Positions 56,135 through 64,000 of a stretch of 64,000 bases of DNA are shown piece by piece. The translations under genes and the position numbers were made by a program. Every line of letters starts with the position of its first letter. Positions within the stretch are counted from its first letter, which is position 1. The notes beneath the pieces are model-generated. The model was not told the origin of the DNA and did not search any database. It worked only from the letters and a program-made list of their open reading frames with translations. The DNA is from an uncultured Draconibacterium sp. (GTDB taxonomy: Bacteria > Bacteroidota > Bacteroidia > Bacteroidales > Prolixibacteraceae): the NCBI RefSeq assembly GCF_963676735.1, contig NZ_OY781464.1:4001001-4065000 (forward strand). Direction: 5' to 3'.

Positions 56135-57898
56135 TTATATTTTAGACAGCGAAAAGAGAAACTCAACTCCACCTTTGCTTCTGTTTTTTACGGAGACTCT
56201 TCCTTTATGAAGCGAAATCGCATTTTTTACGATGGCAAGGCCCAGGCCTGTTCCTCCATTTGCTCTAGATCGTCCTTTATCAACCCTGTAGAATCGTTCG
56301 AATAACCGCGGCAAATGTTCTTCGGGTATTGCAGAACCCGAGTTGAAAAATGAGAAATAGAAATATTTTTCGTCCTGATGATAGCAGCGTATATGAATTT
56401 TTATTCCGCTACCTCCATAATTAATTGAGTTCTCCATAAGGTTTTGAAAAATCGAAAATAGTAATGATTCGTTACCCTGGATGATTGTTTTCGGTTCTAC
56501 TTCATCAATAAATTCAATCTGATAATCTTCGAGTTTACTCTGGAAATATTCGTATATGTCTGCTGTAACCTTTTTAATATCAACATGCTTCAACTCAAAG
56601 AGCTCGCCGGCATCCTCAATATTATTAATTAACGAAACATCATTTATCAAAGTGGTTAAGCGTTCAGACTGAAAGAATGCCTTTTCAAGAAAATATTTGA
56701 GTTTTTCGTCCGGAATAGGCCAGTTATCGAGTATTGTCTCAAGGTAGCCGCGTATGGATGAAAGTGGCGTTTTTAGCTCGTGTGCAATATTTGAAGTTAA
56801 CTGTTGTTTTAGCAATCGCCGTTTCTCAAGGCGGGTTACATCAGTAATAACAATCTCAAAACTTTTATCAGCAAATAATATGGCCTGAACTTTATAATAC
56901 TTTTCGTTTTTAGAAACAGTGTACACCAGTTTCGGAAGGTTATCATTCTTACCAAACTCCGGTTCTTCCTGTTTTTCATTTATAAACTTGTTCAATTTAT
57001 CAAACTCCGGTATTTTGAAAATCTTACCTTCTCTAATGACATCCTTTTTTGCCAACAGGTTTATTATCTGTACAAATCGGCCGTTAGATAAAGTAAGCTT
57101 TTTATCATCCGAAAAGAATGCAATCGCCTCATCTAAAGCATCAAGGTGATTAAACAGTTTTTCGCGTTCGTTTGCCAGGTCATCTTTTGTTTTTTTCAGG
57201 CTGTTATAAATAGTAATTATCTGCGATCCGATTACACCCAGCTCGTTATCCGGAAATTCAATTTCGTATTCTGCCAATTCATTATTTCCAGCTTTTAATG
57301 CAAACTCTTTGAGTTTTTTTATAGTAAACGAGAGCCGGACAGTAACCAGAGTAAGCAACAGACCAATAAAGAAAAACAACCCAATAATGAAAACGATAAA
57401 TATCCGACTGGTTTTGAGAAAACCTTTTACTTCAACATCGTAAACCAGTGCTGCCCGTACAAAATATTGGGGATACATTTTTGCGAAGTAATAAAATTCC
57501 TGGTTAGTTGTTGCCGATAACCTGATGTTCGCCCCAACTCCCAAATCGATGGCTTTCTGGATTTCAGGTCGGTTAATATGGTTCTCCATATGCTCAAAAT
57601 CGTCAACAAAGCTATCAAAAAGCACCTGCCCACTTTTATCAATAACGGTTATACGTGTATTGTTTTGAGGTAGTAGGTTTACAACATCTGCTACCTGCCC
57701 CAAGCGTCCTTTTTCATACAAGTTGTTTTGCTCTATAAACCTGTATGCAATTTCGGTAGTATTATCAAGTAAATTTTCGAGTTGCGATACCTTAAACTCC
57801 TTTTCGCGTTGGAATTGATACACCAGCACCGTTGCAGTAAATATTACGAATATTACGCTGTAATAAAAAAATATCTGACCACTGAAATTTTTTTTCAC
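56135..57898 (-). CDS. PhoR-like sensor histidine kinase
   Basis: 587 residues from a GTG at 57898. TM1 (about 8-26), a periplasmic loop (27-160), TM2 (about 165-188), a linker and PAS-like region, then HisKA with His373 in SNIAHELKTPLSS and HATPase_c with ENSINYGGSG (N box) and GGTGLGLAIVKNA (G box). The regulator gene lies 20 bases upstream in the same operon. The layout matches PhoR-PhoB pairs in Bacteroidota; the phosphate link is inferred from that and from the repeats nearby. Confidence 0.88.
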   Translation of the reverse strand: MKKNFSGQIFFYYSVIFVIFTATVLVYQFQREKEFKVSQLENLLDNTTEIAYRFIEQNNLYEKGRLGQVADVVNLLPQNNTRITVIDKSGQVLFDSFVDDFEHMENHINRPEIQKAIDLGVGANIRLSATTNQEFYYFAKMYPQYFVRAALVYDVEVKGFLKTSRIFIVFIIGLFFFIGLLLTLVTVRLSFTIKKLKEFALKAGNNELAEYEIEFPDNELGVIGSQIITIYNSLKKTKDDLANEREKLFNHLDALDEAIAFFSDDKKLTLSNGRFVQIINLLAKKDVIREGKIFKIPEFDKLNKFINEKQEEPEFGKNDNLPKLVYTVSKNEKYYKVQAILFADKSFEIVITDVTRLEKRRLLKQQLTSNIAHELKTPLSSIRGYLETILDNWPIPDEKLKYFLEKAFFQSERLTTLINDVSLINNIEDAGELFELKHVDIKKVTADIYEYFQSKLEDYQIEFIDEVEPKTIIQGNESLLFSIFQNLMENSINYGGSGIKIHIRCYHQDEKYFYFSFFNSGSAIPEEHLPRLFERFYRVDKGRSRANGGTGLGLAIVKNAISLHKGRVSVKNRSKGGVEFLFSLSKI

Positions 57899-57918
57899 TA
57901 GTTACCTTTTGAAAATTG

Positions 57919-58596
57919 CTATGAAAAACAATAACCGTAGCCTGATTTCCCCTTGATATTCGAAGCGTAGTCGCCAATCTTTTTTCGCAGGCGTGCAATG
58001 TTAACATCAACATTTCTTTCTGTTACAATCACATCATCTTTCCAAATGCGTTTTAAAATTTCATCACGACTGATGTATTGCCCCATATTTTTCATTAGCA
58101 GCGATAAAATTTCGTACTCTTTGCGGGTAAGGTTTACCGGTTCTCCTTCAATGGTAGTTGCTTTTTTCTTAAAATCGATTTTAAGCTCTTTATATACCAC
58201 TTTTTTCGATTCTTCGTCGGCTTTTAAACCACGTTTTAAAATGGCTTTAATCCGGGCAACCACCTCTTTTATCGAAAATGGTTTTGAAATGTAATCATCG
58301 GCACCAACATTAAATCCGGTGAGTATATCATTCTCGTCTATCTTGGCTGTTAAAAAAATAATAGGTACCTGTAACTTCCGGTCTTTACGAATAATATTTG
58401 CCACTTTATACCCCGACAAACCTTCCATCATCACATCTAAAAGTATGAGCTGATATTCTTCAAGCGGTTTTTCCAGTGCTTCTTCTCCAGAATTGGCTAT
58501 ATCAATATTGAAACCTTCACTTTCCAGATTAAATTGAAGAATTTCGCAGAGATCTTTTTCGTCGTCAACGATTAAAATTTTATAATTTTCTTCCAT
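57919..58596 (-). CDS. PhoB-like OmpR-family response regulator
   Basis: 225 residues from the ATG at 58596; the frame extends upstream only to a TTG. The receiver has KILIVDDEKD, the acceptor Asp54 in LILLDVMMEG, LTAK and KPFS. The winged-helix C domain has TRKEYEILSLLMKN and RNVDVNIARLRKKIGDYA with recognition-helix features of the OmpR/PhoB group. It is followed by its kinase and faces a porin gene across an intergenic region carrying five 11-bp TTAC repeats, the form of a PhoB-type operator. Confidence 0.9.
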   Translation of the reverse strand: MEENYKILIVDDEKDLCEILQFNLESEGFNIDIANSGEEALEKPLEEYQLILLDVMMEGLSGYKVANIIRKDRKLQVPIIFLTAKIDENDILTGFNVGADDYISKPFSIKEVVARIKAILKRGLKADEESKKVVYKELKIDFKKKATTIEGEPVNLTRKEYEILSLLMKNMGQYISRDEILKRIWKDDVIVTERNVDVNIARLRKKIGDYASNIKGKSGYGYCFS

Positions 58597-58748
58597 ACAG
58601 ACCAATTTTGGAACAATTGAATAATGGCGTAAATAAAGCTGAGCTACAATTAAAAGCGAAAAATAATAAAAATACTCGAATTATTAAGGAACGGTTAAAC
58701 ACATTGCTGTTATATGCATCTGATACGCAAATCAATATTATCTGGAAG

Positions 58749-58796
58749 TTACCATGCTGTTACTTTTTTATTACATTTTTATTACATTTCTGTTAC
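58749..58796 (+). promoter_or_regulatory. five-unit Pho-box-like array
   Basis: TTAC starts at 58749, 58760, 58771, 58782 and 58793, exactly 11 bp apart. Units read CTGTTAC-tttt, TTATTAC-attt, TTATTAC-attt and CTGTTAC-tttt, close in form to the enterobacterial Pho box CTGTCAT-N4-CTGTCAC. The array ends 34 bases before the -33 element of the porin promoter. Confidence 0.7.
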
Positions 58797-58829
58797 TTTT
58801 ATACAATTACCTATTACAGAGCAATTAAG

Positions 58830-58862
58830 ATTGAATTACACTTTGATTAAAATTTATATTTG
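58830..58862 (+). promoter_or_regulatory. porin promoter: ATTG, 21 bp, TATATTTG
   Basis: ATTG at 58830-58833 and the perfect -7 box TATATTTG at 58855-58862 are 21 bp apart, in the range for the Bacteroidetes housekeeping sigma factor. Transcription would begin near 58868, giving a leader of about 110 bases. Confidence 0.6.
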
Positions 58863-58976
58863 CACCCGATTTTATAAACACTGCGTATGAAACCAGCGTG
58901 AGAAAATTCTGTAATCTGCAACAGAAAACTCATGCAAGTTACATACGATGCTACAAAAAAACAGACTTTAAATCGT

Positions 58977-59975
58977 ATGAAACGAGTATTTACAATTATT
59001 ACCCTGATGGTAGTTCTCATCAATCAGGGTTTTGCCCAGGATGACGAGTTTGTTCCGTCCGGGTCGGGGTTTGCAACCATTTTTGCCAATTTCCATCAGG
59101 GAGTTACCAATGCATCAAGCGACGAATCGGCATTTGAATTGGTGCGCGGTTATTTGGGTTACGAATACAATTTCAGCCCGAATTTTTATGCAAAAATCAA
59201 CCTTGATATCGGTAGTCCGGAAGACTTGTCGGATTACGCAAAAGAGCGCCGTTATGCATACTTTAAAAATGCCTACCTGCGTTACACCGAGGGGAAACTA
59301 CAGGTTGAGTTTGGATTAATTGGCTTAAAGCAATTTAAGCAAATGGAAAAAGTATGGGAACGTCGCTACCTGATGAAAACTTTTGCCGACGAATACAAAC
59401 TTGGTTCATCAGCCGACCTTGGGGTAAATTTTAATTATAAAGTTTCGGATAGCTGGGATGTTGATTTTACCATCATGAATGGAGAAGGTTACAACAATAT
59501 TCAAACCGATGGTATTTTTAAATATGCTCTTGGAACAACAATCAAGCTTCCGAAGAACTTTACTTCGCGATTCTATTACGACATGACAAATGACGAAGTG
59601 GTTCAGTCAACCTACCACATATTTATTTCTTACGATTTTAATGGTAAAGCCAACCTGGGAGGTGAAGGTATTTACCGAGAAAACGACGACTGGGATGAAG
59701 GCTATGAACGCTATGGCTATTCGCTTTATGGGAAATATAACCTGAATAAAAAGTATCAGCTATTTGCCCGTTATGACGTGATTAGCTCGAATAAAGTGGA
59801 GGGTGAAGAAAACCCCTGGAACTTAGCAAAAGATGGAAGTGCACTGGTTGCTGGGATACAGTTTACCCCTATTAAAAACATAAAATTTGCACTAAACTAC
59901 CACGACTGGGTACCCTACGCTGCCAACGCCAAAACAGATGCATTTATTTACCTAAACCTTGAAGTAAAATTGTAA
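58977..59975 (+). CDS. porin-like outer-membrane protein
   Basis: 332 residues from the ATG at 58977; an upstream ATG at 58932 would put 15 charged residues before the signal peptide and is unlikely. Signal ends GFAQ near 20. Beta strands alternate through the protein (ELVRGYLGYEYNFS, FYAKINLDIG, RFYYDMTNDEVVQSTYHIFISYDF, FARYDVISS) to the C-terminal FIYLNLEVKL. This is the layout of phosphate-selective porin O/P relatives, though pore selectivity cannot be read. Located directly after the Pho-like array, 11 bases before a lipoprotein gene. Confidence 0.78.
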   Translation: MKRVFTIITLMVVLINQGFAQDDEFVPSGSGFATIFANFHQGVTNASSDESAFELVRGYLGYEYNFSPNFYAKINLDIGSPEDLSDYAKERRYAYFKNAYLRYTEGKLQVEFGLIGLKQFKQMEKVWERRYLMKTFADEYKLGSSADLGVNFNYKVSDSWDVDFTIMNGEGYNNIQTDGIFKYALGTTIKLPKNFTSRFYYDMTNDEVVQSTYHIFISYDFNGKANLGGEGIYRENDDWDEGYERYGYSLYGKYNLNKKYQLFARYDVISSNKVEGEENPWNLAKDGSALVAGIQFTPIKNIKFALNYHDWVPYAANAKTDAFIYLNLEVKL

Positions 59976-59986
59976 AAGCAGCAATT

Positions 59987-61294
59987 ATGAAACTTAAGAT
60001 ACTTACATTATTTTTAGCACTATTATCTATTCTATCGTGCCGAAAAGGAGATTATGTGATTGAAGGTGACGGAGAAACCATAACCGACAATGGTAAAGGA
60101 ACCGGTACCGTAACATGGTCGAAAGACAGGGAATACGTGTTGGAAGGACTGGTATTTGTAAATGATGGTCAAACCCTAACCATTGACGCTGGTACTGTAA
60201 TTCGGTTTAGAGTTGGACAGGCAGAAAATGCCAGTGCATTAATTGTAGCACGTGGAGGAAAAATTATTGCCAACGGAACACGGGAAGAGCCAATTATTTT
60301 TACTGTTGAAGGCGATGACCTAAAAGGATCGATAGATACCAATGTACGTGGCCTTTGGGGTGGACTAATAATTCTGGGCAATGCACCTATTAATTTGGAA
60401 GGAGGAGAAGCCTCGATTGAAGGAATTCCGCTTGCCGAACCCCGGGGAATTTACGGAGGAATTAATGAAAATGATAATTCAGGAACTCTTAAATATATTT
60501 CCATCCGCCATGGTGGAACAAATATTGGTGAGGGAAATGAGATTAACGGATTAACCCTTGGAGGGGTAGGCAATGCAACAGAAATTGACTACGTTGAAGT
60601 TATATCAAATGCCGACGATGGTGTTGAAATCTTTGGTGGAACCGTAAACTTAAAACACATGGTAGTTTCGGGATGTGATGATGATGCTTTTGATTACGAT
60701 TTGGGCTGGACAGGCAATGGACAATTTTGGCTTGGCGTACAAAAGGGTCTTGTTGGAGACAACATGATTGAAGCTGGTGGGGGTATTGATCCGGTGAATG
60801 GATTACCTCACTCGCTACCTAATATTTTTAATGTAACCCTGGTTGGAAATGGATCGGTGAATGGAGGTAACCAGATTATTTTTGACAAAAATGCGGGAGG
60901 ACTTTTAGCCAATTCTATACTAATAAATAAACGTGGTGGCGTTTTAATGGAAGTTACTGATCAGCTACACGATAGTTATTATCAATGGAAAAACGGTCGT
61001 TTGGGAGTAAAAAATAATATCTTTTTTAATGTAGCAACTACTACCGGAACTTTGTTTAAACTTACCGGAAACTATACTCCTGAGATGCAAAACGAGTGGG
61101 CAGCAGCTTTTAATACCTCGAAAAATGAAATCACAGATCCCTTAATTGATATCAATTCGGGGAGCTACTTACCTGAAGAAAAAATTAAAGGTGAATTATA
61201 TGATTTTCCTCTACCCTGGTTTCAAATTGTAGATTTTAAAGGCGCATTTGGCGAAGATGACTGGATTCAGGGCTGGACATTGCTGGCGGAATAA
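59987..61294 (+). CDS. beta-helix-like lipoprotein
   Basis: 435 residues with a lipoprotein signal, Cys18 in ILSCRKGD. It shares the motifs of the duplicated lipoprotein at 51128-53119 (LTIDAGTVIRF, WGGLIILGNAP, NADDGVEIFGG, DDDAFDYDLGW) but carries a single domain and an extra C-terminal part. It follows the porin by 11 bases and is surely co-transcribed. So two membrane-channel/lipoprotein pairs (TonB receptor and porin) flank one PhoR-PhoB-like system. Function unknown; surface binding is inferred. Confidence 0.82.
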   Translation: MKLKILTLFLALLSILSCRKGDYVIEGDGETITDNGKGTGTVTWSKDREYVLEGLVFVNDGQTLTIDAGTVIRFRVGQAENASALIVARGGKIIANGTREEPIIFTVEGDDLKGSIDTNVRGLWGGLIILGNAPINLEGGEASIEGIPLAEPRGIYGGINENDNSGTLKYISIRHGGTNIGEGNEINGLTLGGVGNATEIDYVEVISNADDGVEIFGGTVNLKHMVVSGCDDDAFDYDLGWTGNGQFWLGVQKGLVGDNMIEAGGGIDPVNGLPHSLPNIFNVTLVGNGSVNGGNQIIFDKNAGGLLANSILINKRGGVLMEVTDQLHDSYYQWKNGRLGVKNNIFFNVATTTGTLFKLTGNYTPEMQNEWAAAFNTSKNEITDPLIDINSGSYLPEEKIKGELYDFPLPWFQIVDFKGAFGEDDWIQGWTLLAE

Positions 61295-61343
61295 AATGTT
61301 CGAACGCAGATAACACTGACCTGGCTGACTTCCGCAGATAAAG

Positions 61344-61391
61344 AGTCCGGGGCTGTATAGAAATCGTTTATACAGCCCCGGACTTTTGCTT
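61344..61391 (+). terminator. strong intrinsic terminator
   Basis: AGTCCGGGGCTGTATA (61344-61359) pairs perfectly with TATACAGCCCCGGACT (61369-61384), a 16-bp stem, then TTTGC and seven T. It ends the porin/lipoprotein transcript. Confidence 0.9.
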
Positions 61392-61415
61392 TTTTTGATC
61401 GGTATTAACGGTCAC

Positions 61416-61495
61416 TTGTAAGTTGTCGTTGCGGATTTCGGAGCTTCGTTCCTGTCCGAAAGGACGGAACGATGATGCGAGAGCCGCAGTTACAA
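61416..61495. repeat. long imperfect inverted repeat, left of the small secreted-protein gene
   Basis: TTGTAA (61416-61421) and TGCGG (61430-61434) pair with CCGCA (61484-61488) and TTACAA (61490-61495). Inside, TCGTTCC (61446-61452) pairs with GGAACGA (61466-61472), capped by GTCC-GAAA-GGAC. The outer halves match those of the element at 62215-62376. Confidence 0.65.
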
Positions 61496-61543
61496 ACCTC
61501 ACCAACCCCGCTCTGAAATATGTACTTTGTTATGGGCTGAACT

Positions 61544-62185
61544 TTATTCATTTAAATATCGTTTTACTTTCTTTTCTACAGACTCTTCAAGTGTCAGTAA
61601 AAATACCGCAGCCCAAAGTCGGTCATTACTGTCATTGAAATCAAAGTCATTGTGGTTGTATAGAAATCCTGCAACTATTGTTGGAGAAAGTGCTCCAGTT
61701 ATTTCTATGGAGTCATAAAAGTCTTTATAGTATTTGTTGTTTTTTCCTAACTTTTTAATCAACTGAACAAAATCACTAATATTATTCAAGTCAATGGAAA
61801 TAAAATTTTCAGGATTATACAAAGTTGTGTCTCTAGTTTTAACAATCCTAGAAGTCGTTGATTTAAACCATATTTTATTGAATACAGTCGAGTCAATATT
61901 GAATAAAAAATTATATTTCATTTCCTCGTCGAACGCCCAGTGCAAATCTCCATTAGCAGCATTTTCATGGAGCAAGTCCAGATATTTGTGATAGGCTTTG
62001 TCAATTTCTTTTAATTCGGTTTTCGATATTATTAAACTGTCAACGAACGAAATAATTTTCACTAATTCTTTTCTTTCTTTTTTGTCAAAGTATTTCTCAA
62101 TTTGCTTTGAATCCATGTCACTTTGAGCAAAACATGAATTAGCGATAATTAAGAATGTTGTAAGTATTATAATTAGTTTATCCAT
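61544..62185 (-). CDS. small secreted protein of unknown function
   Basis: 213 residues from the ATG at 62185; an ATG at 62206 would lie in the right-hand inverted repeat. Signal peptide (about 1-20, ends CFAQ). The body is charged and helical (DKKERKELVKIISFVDSL, KELKEIDKAYHKYLDLLH) and ends SNDRLWAAVFLLTLEESVEKK. I recognise no family. Its AT-rich codon use and the flanking inverted repeats set it apart from the phosphate locus, suggesting later arrival. Confidence 0.7.
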   Translation of the reverse strand: MDKLIIILTTFLIIANSCFAQSDMDSKQIEKYFDKKERKELVKIISFVDSLIISKTELKEIDKAYHKYLDLLHENAANGDLHWAFDEEMKYNFLFNIDSTVFNKIWFKSTTSRIVKTRDTTLYNPENFISIDLNNISDFVQLIKKLGKNNKYYKDFYDSIEITGALSPTIVAGFLYNHNDFDFNDSNDRLWAAVFLLTLEESVEKKVKRYLNE

Positions 62186-62214
62186 CTCTGATTTAGTTTT
62201 GCCCATAACGGTTT

Positions 62215-62376
62215 ATGTAAGTGGAGTGCGGGATTAAAAGTGATAAACTTTCAATTACGCACGGAGCCAATTCGTTTATTCAATATTTCAAATTTTCCGT
62301 CAAATCGTCAAAGACGAATTGGCGGTGTTACAACAATGAGCTGCAGCCCAAAAACCCGCTGAAACCCGCATTACAT
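62215..62376. repeat. long inverted repeat, right of the small secreted-protein gene
   Basis: ATGTAA (62215-62220) and TGCGGG (62227-62232) pair with CCCGCA (62365-62370) and TTACAT (62371-62376). An inner pair GCCAATTCGT (62266-62275) and ACGAATTGGC (62314-62323) forms a 10-bp stem. It fills the gap between two genes. Confidence 0.65.
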
Positions 62377-62403
62377 TTACATTTTGTTGTGTTTTCGTGT
62401 TTT

Positions 62404-63123
62404 TTATTCCTTTATTATTAAATATGATGTTACTACCGGTAATCTATCGTTTGTCAATTTCAATTTATGAGAAATCGTAGAACTATTAATTTTATTTAGT
62501 TCATAGCAACTAGTACTTATAACTTTTAGCTGATTTTGTTGTATAAGCTCTTTCTGTTTGTCTGATTTATAAATGTAAGAAGGAACAAGAACAGTTTTTT
62601 TATCTTTAGTAATGAATTCCGCAAAATCATGAATTTCATTTGGTTTTCTAAATCTGCTTGACCATTCATATGAAGGAGTTGTGAATATGCAGATTCCATT
62701 AGTTACTAGTATCCTTGAGATTTCTTTCCAAAATTCTCCTGTGTTATATGGGTCACCTAAACTTGAAACAATAATATCAAAAGAATTAGGTTCAAATTCC
62801 GTTTTTTCTGCATCAATACATAAGAGTTGATATTTTTTATCTAGGGATAGCATAGAGGAATATTGCAGCATTTCACTATCCTTATCTGTTATTATTATTT
62901 TATTGGAAGGTATATTTAACTCCTCTATTAATTCTAATAAAACTGATTTCCCGGCACCAACTTCAAGGAACCTTTTGTTCAAATTATTATCAATTGATTT
63001 TAAAATATTCTCAATAAGCCCCTTACTTGCAATTCTAAAATTGGCACAAGTTGGATGTAGTGATTCATCATAATATTCTTGCGCTAAATAACTATATGAG
63101 GCTTTAATCTTTTTATTTTTCAT
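62404..63123 (-). CDS. class I SAM-dependent methyltransferase
   Basis: 239 residues. Motif I is FLEVGAGKSVLLEL (about 53-66), motif II acid in IIITDKDSEML, then DAEKTEFEPNSFDIIVSSLG and a Methyltransf_11-like core. It starts inside the end of the upstream gene (11-base overlap), so the two are translationally coupled. It is AT-rich relative to the housekeeping genes in the window. Substrate unknown. Confidence 0.82.
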   Translation of the reverse strand: MKNKKIKASYSYLAQEYYDESLHPTCANFRIASKGLIENILKSIDNNLNKRFLEVGAGKSVLLELIEELNIPSNKIIITDKDSEMLQYSSMLSLDKKYQLLCIDAEKTEFEPNSFDIIVSSLGDPYNTGEFWKEISRILVTNGICIFTTPSYEWSSRFRKPNEIHDFAEFITKDKKTVLVPSYIYKSDKQKELIQQNQLKVISTSCYELNKINSSTISHKLKLTNDRLPVVTSYLIIKE

Positions 63124-64000
63124 AAATGTCTATTTGTAGAAACTTGTCAGCAAAGTTTTTTTGAATATTTAATAGAGATTGAAAAATTCCTTTTTCCTTA
63201 CATTTTTCTATTACCATATTTTCAAACATTTCAGCCTCTGATTTTAAATCGTTATGAGTTAAATCTCCAAAAAGGTTTCCGACAGTTGAATCGAAATATA
63301 TAACACCTAGTCTTGTTCCATCGTTAGCCTTCAAAACTATCGCAGCAAATGACTTTGTGTTGCTATCAGATGTTGATTCAGATTTATCTAATCCCCAATC
63401 TCTTATTAATTGGTTTTGACTATTATCTATATTTCCTCTTATTTTGGATTCTTCCATTCGCCATGCTAACCCAATAATCCCAAACCGAATTGATTTTATT
63501 CGACCAGAACCACCAGACTTCGTTATAGGGTAGTAATCTAATAATTGATATAAAGTTTCCTGAAAAAGAATATCCTTAATATGAATAGTGCACCTAATGT
63601 TAGCATTTGGTATTTTTTCTTCATCTGATTTTCCATCATTCTTGGTTTGTATAAGTTGCGTTCTAAGTTCATCAACGACATATCTTATTTTGTCATTTAG
63701 TTGTTCTTTCTGAATTTGATAACTGAACATCTCCTTGATTCTCTTTCTATATTGTTTTATGGAAAATTCAGTATTAACCTTAGCCTCTTCCCCAAATTCA
63801 ATAGAATTACCAAGAATATTTATAGATTTTACTTTGCCAAATAAACCATAAAAATCAGAGATTGAGGTATTAAAATAAACCAATGCAACAATTGTATATA
63901 TAACTACAAATTGCCAGCTAAATATTATTTTCCACCATTCGTTTTTGTTGCTATCCTCTTTTTCAGCTTCATATCTATCTACTTTGGTTTCAATTCTTTC
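63113..64000 (-). CDS. membrane-anchored protein of unknown function, 5' end beyond the window
   Basis: The frame stays open to base 64000. The first ATG-like start inside (a TTG at 63883) is an artefact: upstream codons encode a charged segment (ERIETKVDRYEAEKED) and a transmembrane helix around IIFSWQFVVIYTIVALVYF. The soluble part has KIRYVVDELRTQL, GIIGLAWRMEESKIRG and AAIVLKANDGTRLGVIYFDS, the last recalling a GAF-like sensor strand. It is coupled to the methyltransferase gene. Function unknown. Confidence 0.7.
   Translation of the reverse strand, partial: ERIETKVDRYEAEKEDSNKNEWWKIIFSWQFVVIYTIVALVYFNTSISDFYGLFGKVKSINILGNSIEFGEEAKVNTEFSIKQYRKRIKEMFSYQIQKEQLNDKIRYVVDELRTQLIQTKNDGKSDEEKIPNANIRCTIHIKDILFQETLYQLLDYYPITKSGGSGRIKSIRFGIIGLAWRMEESKIRGNIDNSQNQLIRDWGLDKSESTSDSNTKSFAAIVLKANDGTRLGVIYFDSTVGNLFGDLTHNDLKSEAEMFENMVIEKCKEKGIFQSLLNIQKNFADKFLQIDIYEK

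Larger units (their letters stand above)
58597..58976. other. divergent promoter region between regulator and porin genes
   Basis: 380 bases with the Pho-box-like array (58749-58796) and a promoter (58830-58862). Open frames across it are not credible genes. A 14-base motif TAAACACTGCGTAT lies at 58875-58888. Confidence 0.7.

Noticed and set aside
58608..58850. 80-residue plus-strand ORF
   Set aside because: It covers the Pho-box-like array and promoter, and its sequence is a by-product of the T-rich repeats.
62221..62421. 66-residue plus-strand ORF in the right inverted repeat
   Set aside because: It spans the palindromic element and shows no protein-like features.

Overview
The window looks like chromosomal DNA of a Bacteroidota bacterium, most likely near Marinilabiliales/Prolixibacteraceae; the exact rank is inference. 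The support is AT-rich intergenic DNA, start sites without Shine-Dalgarno sequences, promoter boxes of the Bacteroidetes type (TAnnTTTG), a TonB receptor with an N-terminal carboxypeptidase-regulatory domain, a Reg_prop/Y_Y_Y sensor kinase paired with a LytTR regulator, Tat-exported Gfo/Idh/MocA and sugar isomerase proteins, and DUF1080 proteins. I saw no rRNA, tRNA, CRISPR array, transposase or phage gene.

Layout. 1-4.9 kb: a LytTR two-component pair, preceded and followed by triple 21-bp-spaced LytTR-type operator repeats. The second set sits before a probable promoter and a strong terminator with no ATG between them, which makes a regulated small RNA plausible. 5-11 kb: acyl-CoA ligase, MscS channel, exported sugar isomerase, a frameshifted outer-membrane protein gene and a U32 (TrhP-like) protein. 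11.1-26.8 kb: a seven-gene minus-strand export operon. In transcription order it holds an ABC ATPase, an ABC-2 permease fused to an inactive M1-peptidase-like and golvesin-like domain, TolC, an adaptor lipoprotein, an RND pump, a 1574-residue RND pump fused to an ABC ATPase, and a second ABC-2 permease. 27-36 kb: two paralogous secreted proteins, then mostly housekeeping genes (ComB-like phosphatase, PatB/MalY aminotransferase, RuvC, EamA transporter, TPR protein, LipA, LipB). 36-42 kb: a thymidylate-synthase homologue lacking the catalytic Cys, an exported oxidoreductase, and a HEAT-repeat/double-DUF1080 protein, followed by an eroded 42-bp tandem repeat array. 42-50 kb: a methyltransferase, a YkoF-like protein, PhnA, TrpS, a YbaK-like deacylase, TrpB2, a lipoate ligase and an AAA ATPase.

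49.9-61.3 kb forms a coherent putative phosphate-response locus. A PhoR-PhoB-like pair is surrounded by a porin, a TonB receptor, two related beta-helix-like lipoproteins, a MORN-repeat protein and a small regulatory-domain protein. The intergenic regions carry TTAC repeats at exactly 11-bp spacing, the geometry of tandem Pho boxes. The last 2.7 kb hold a small secreted protein gene flanked by two related long inverted repeats (possibly a gene-cassette arrangement), a methyltransferase, and a membrane-anchored protein that runs off the right edge.

The strongest candidates for something not well described are the RND-ABC fusion with its composite operon, the LytTR-operator/small-RNA unit, and the Pho-box-linked surface-protein locus.
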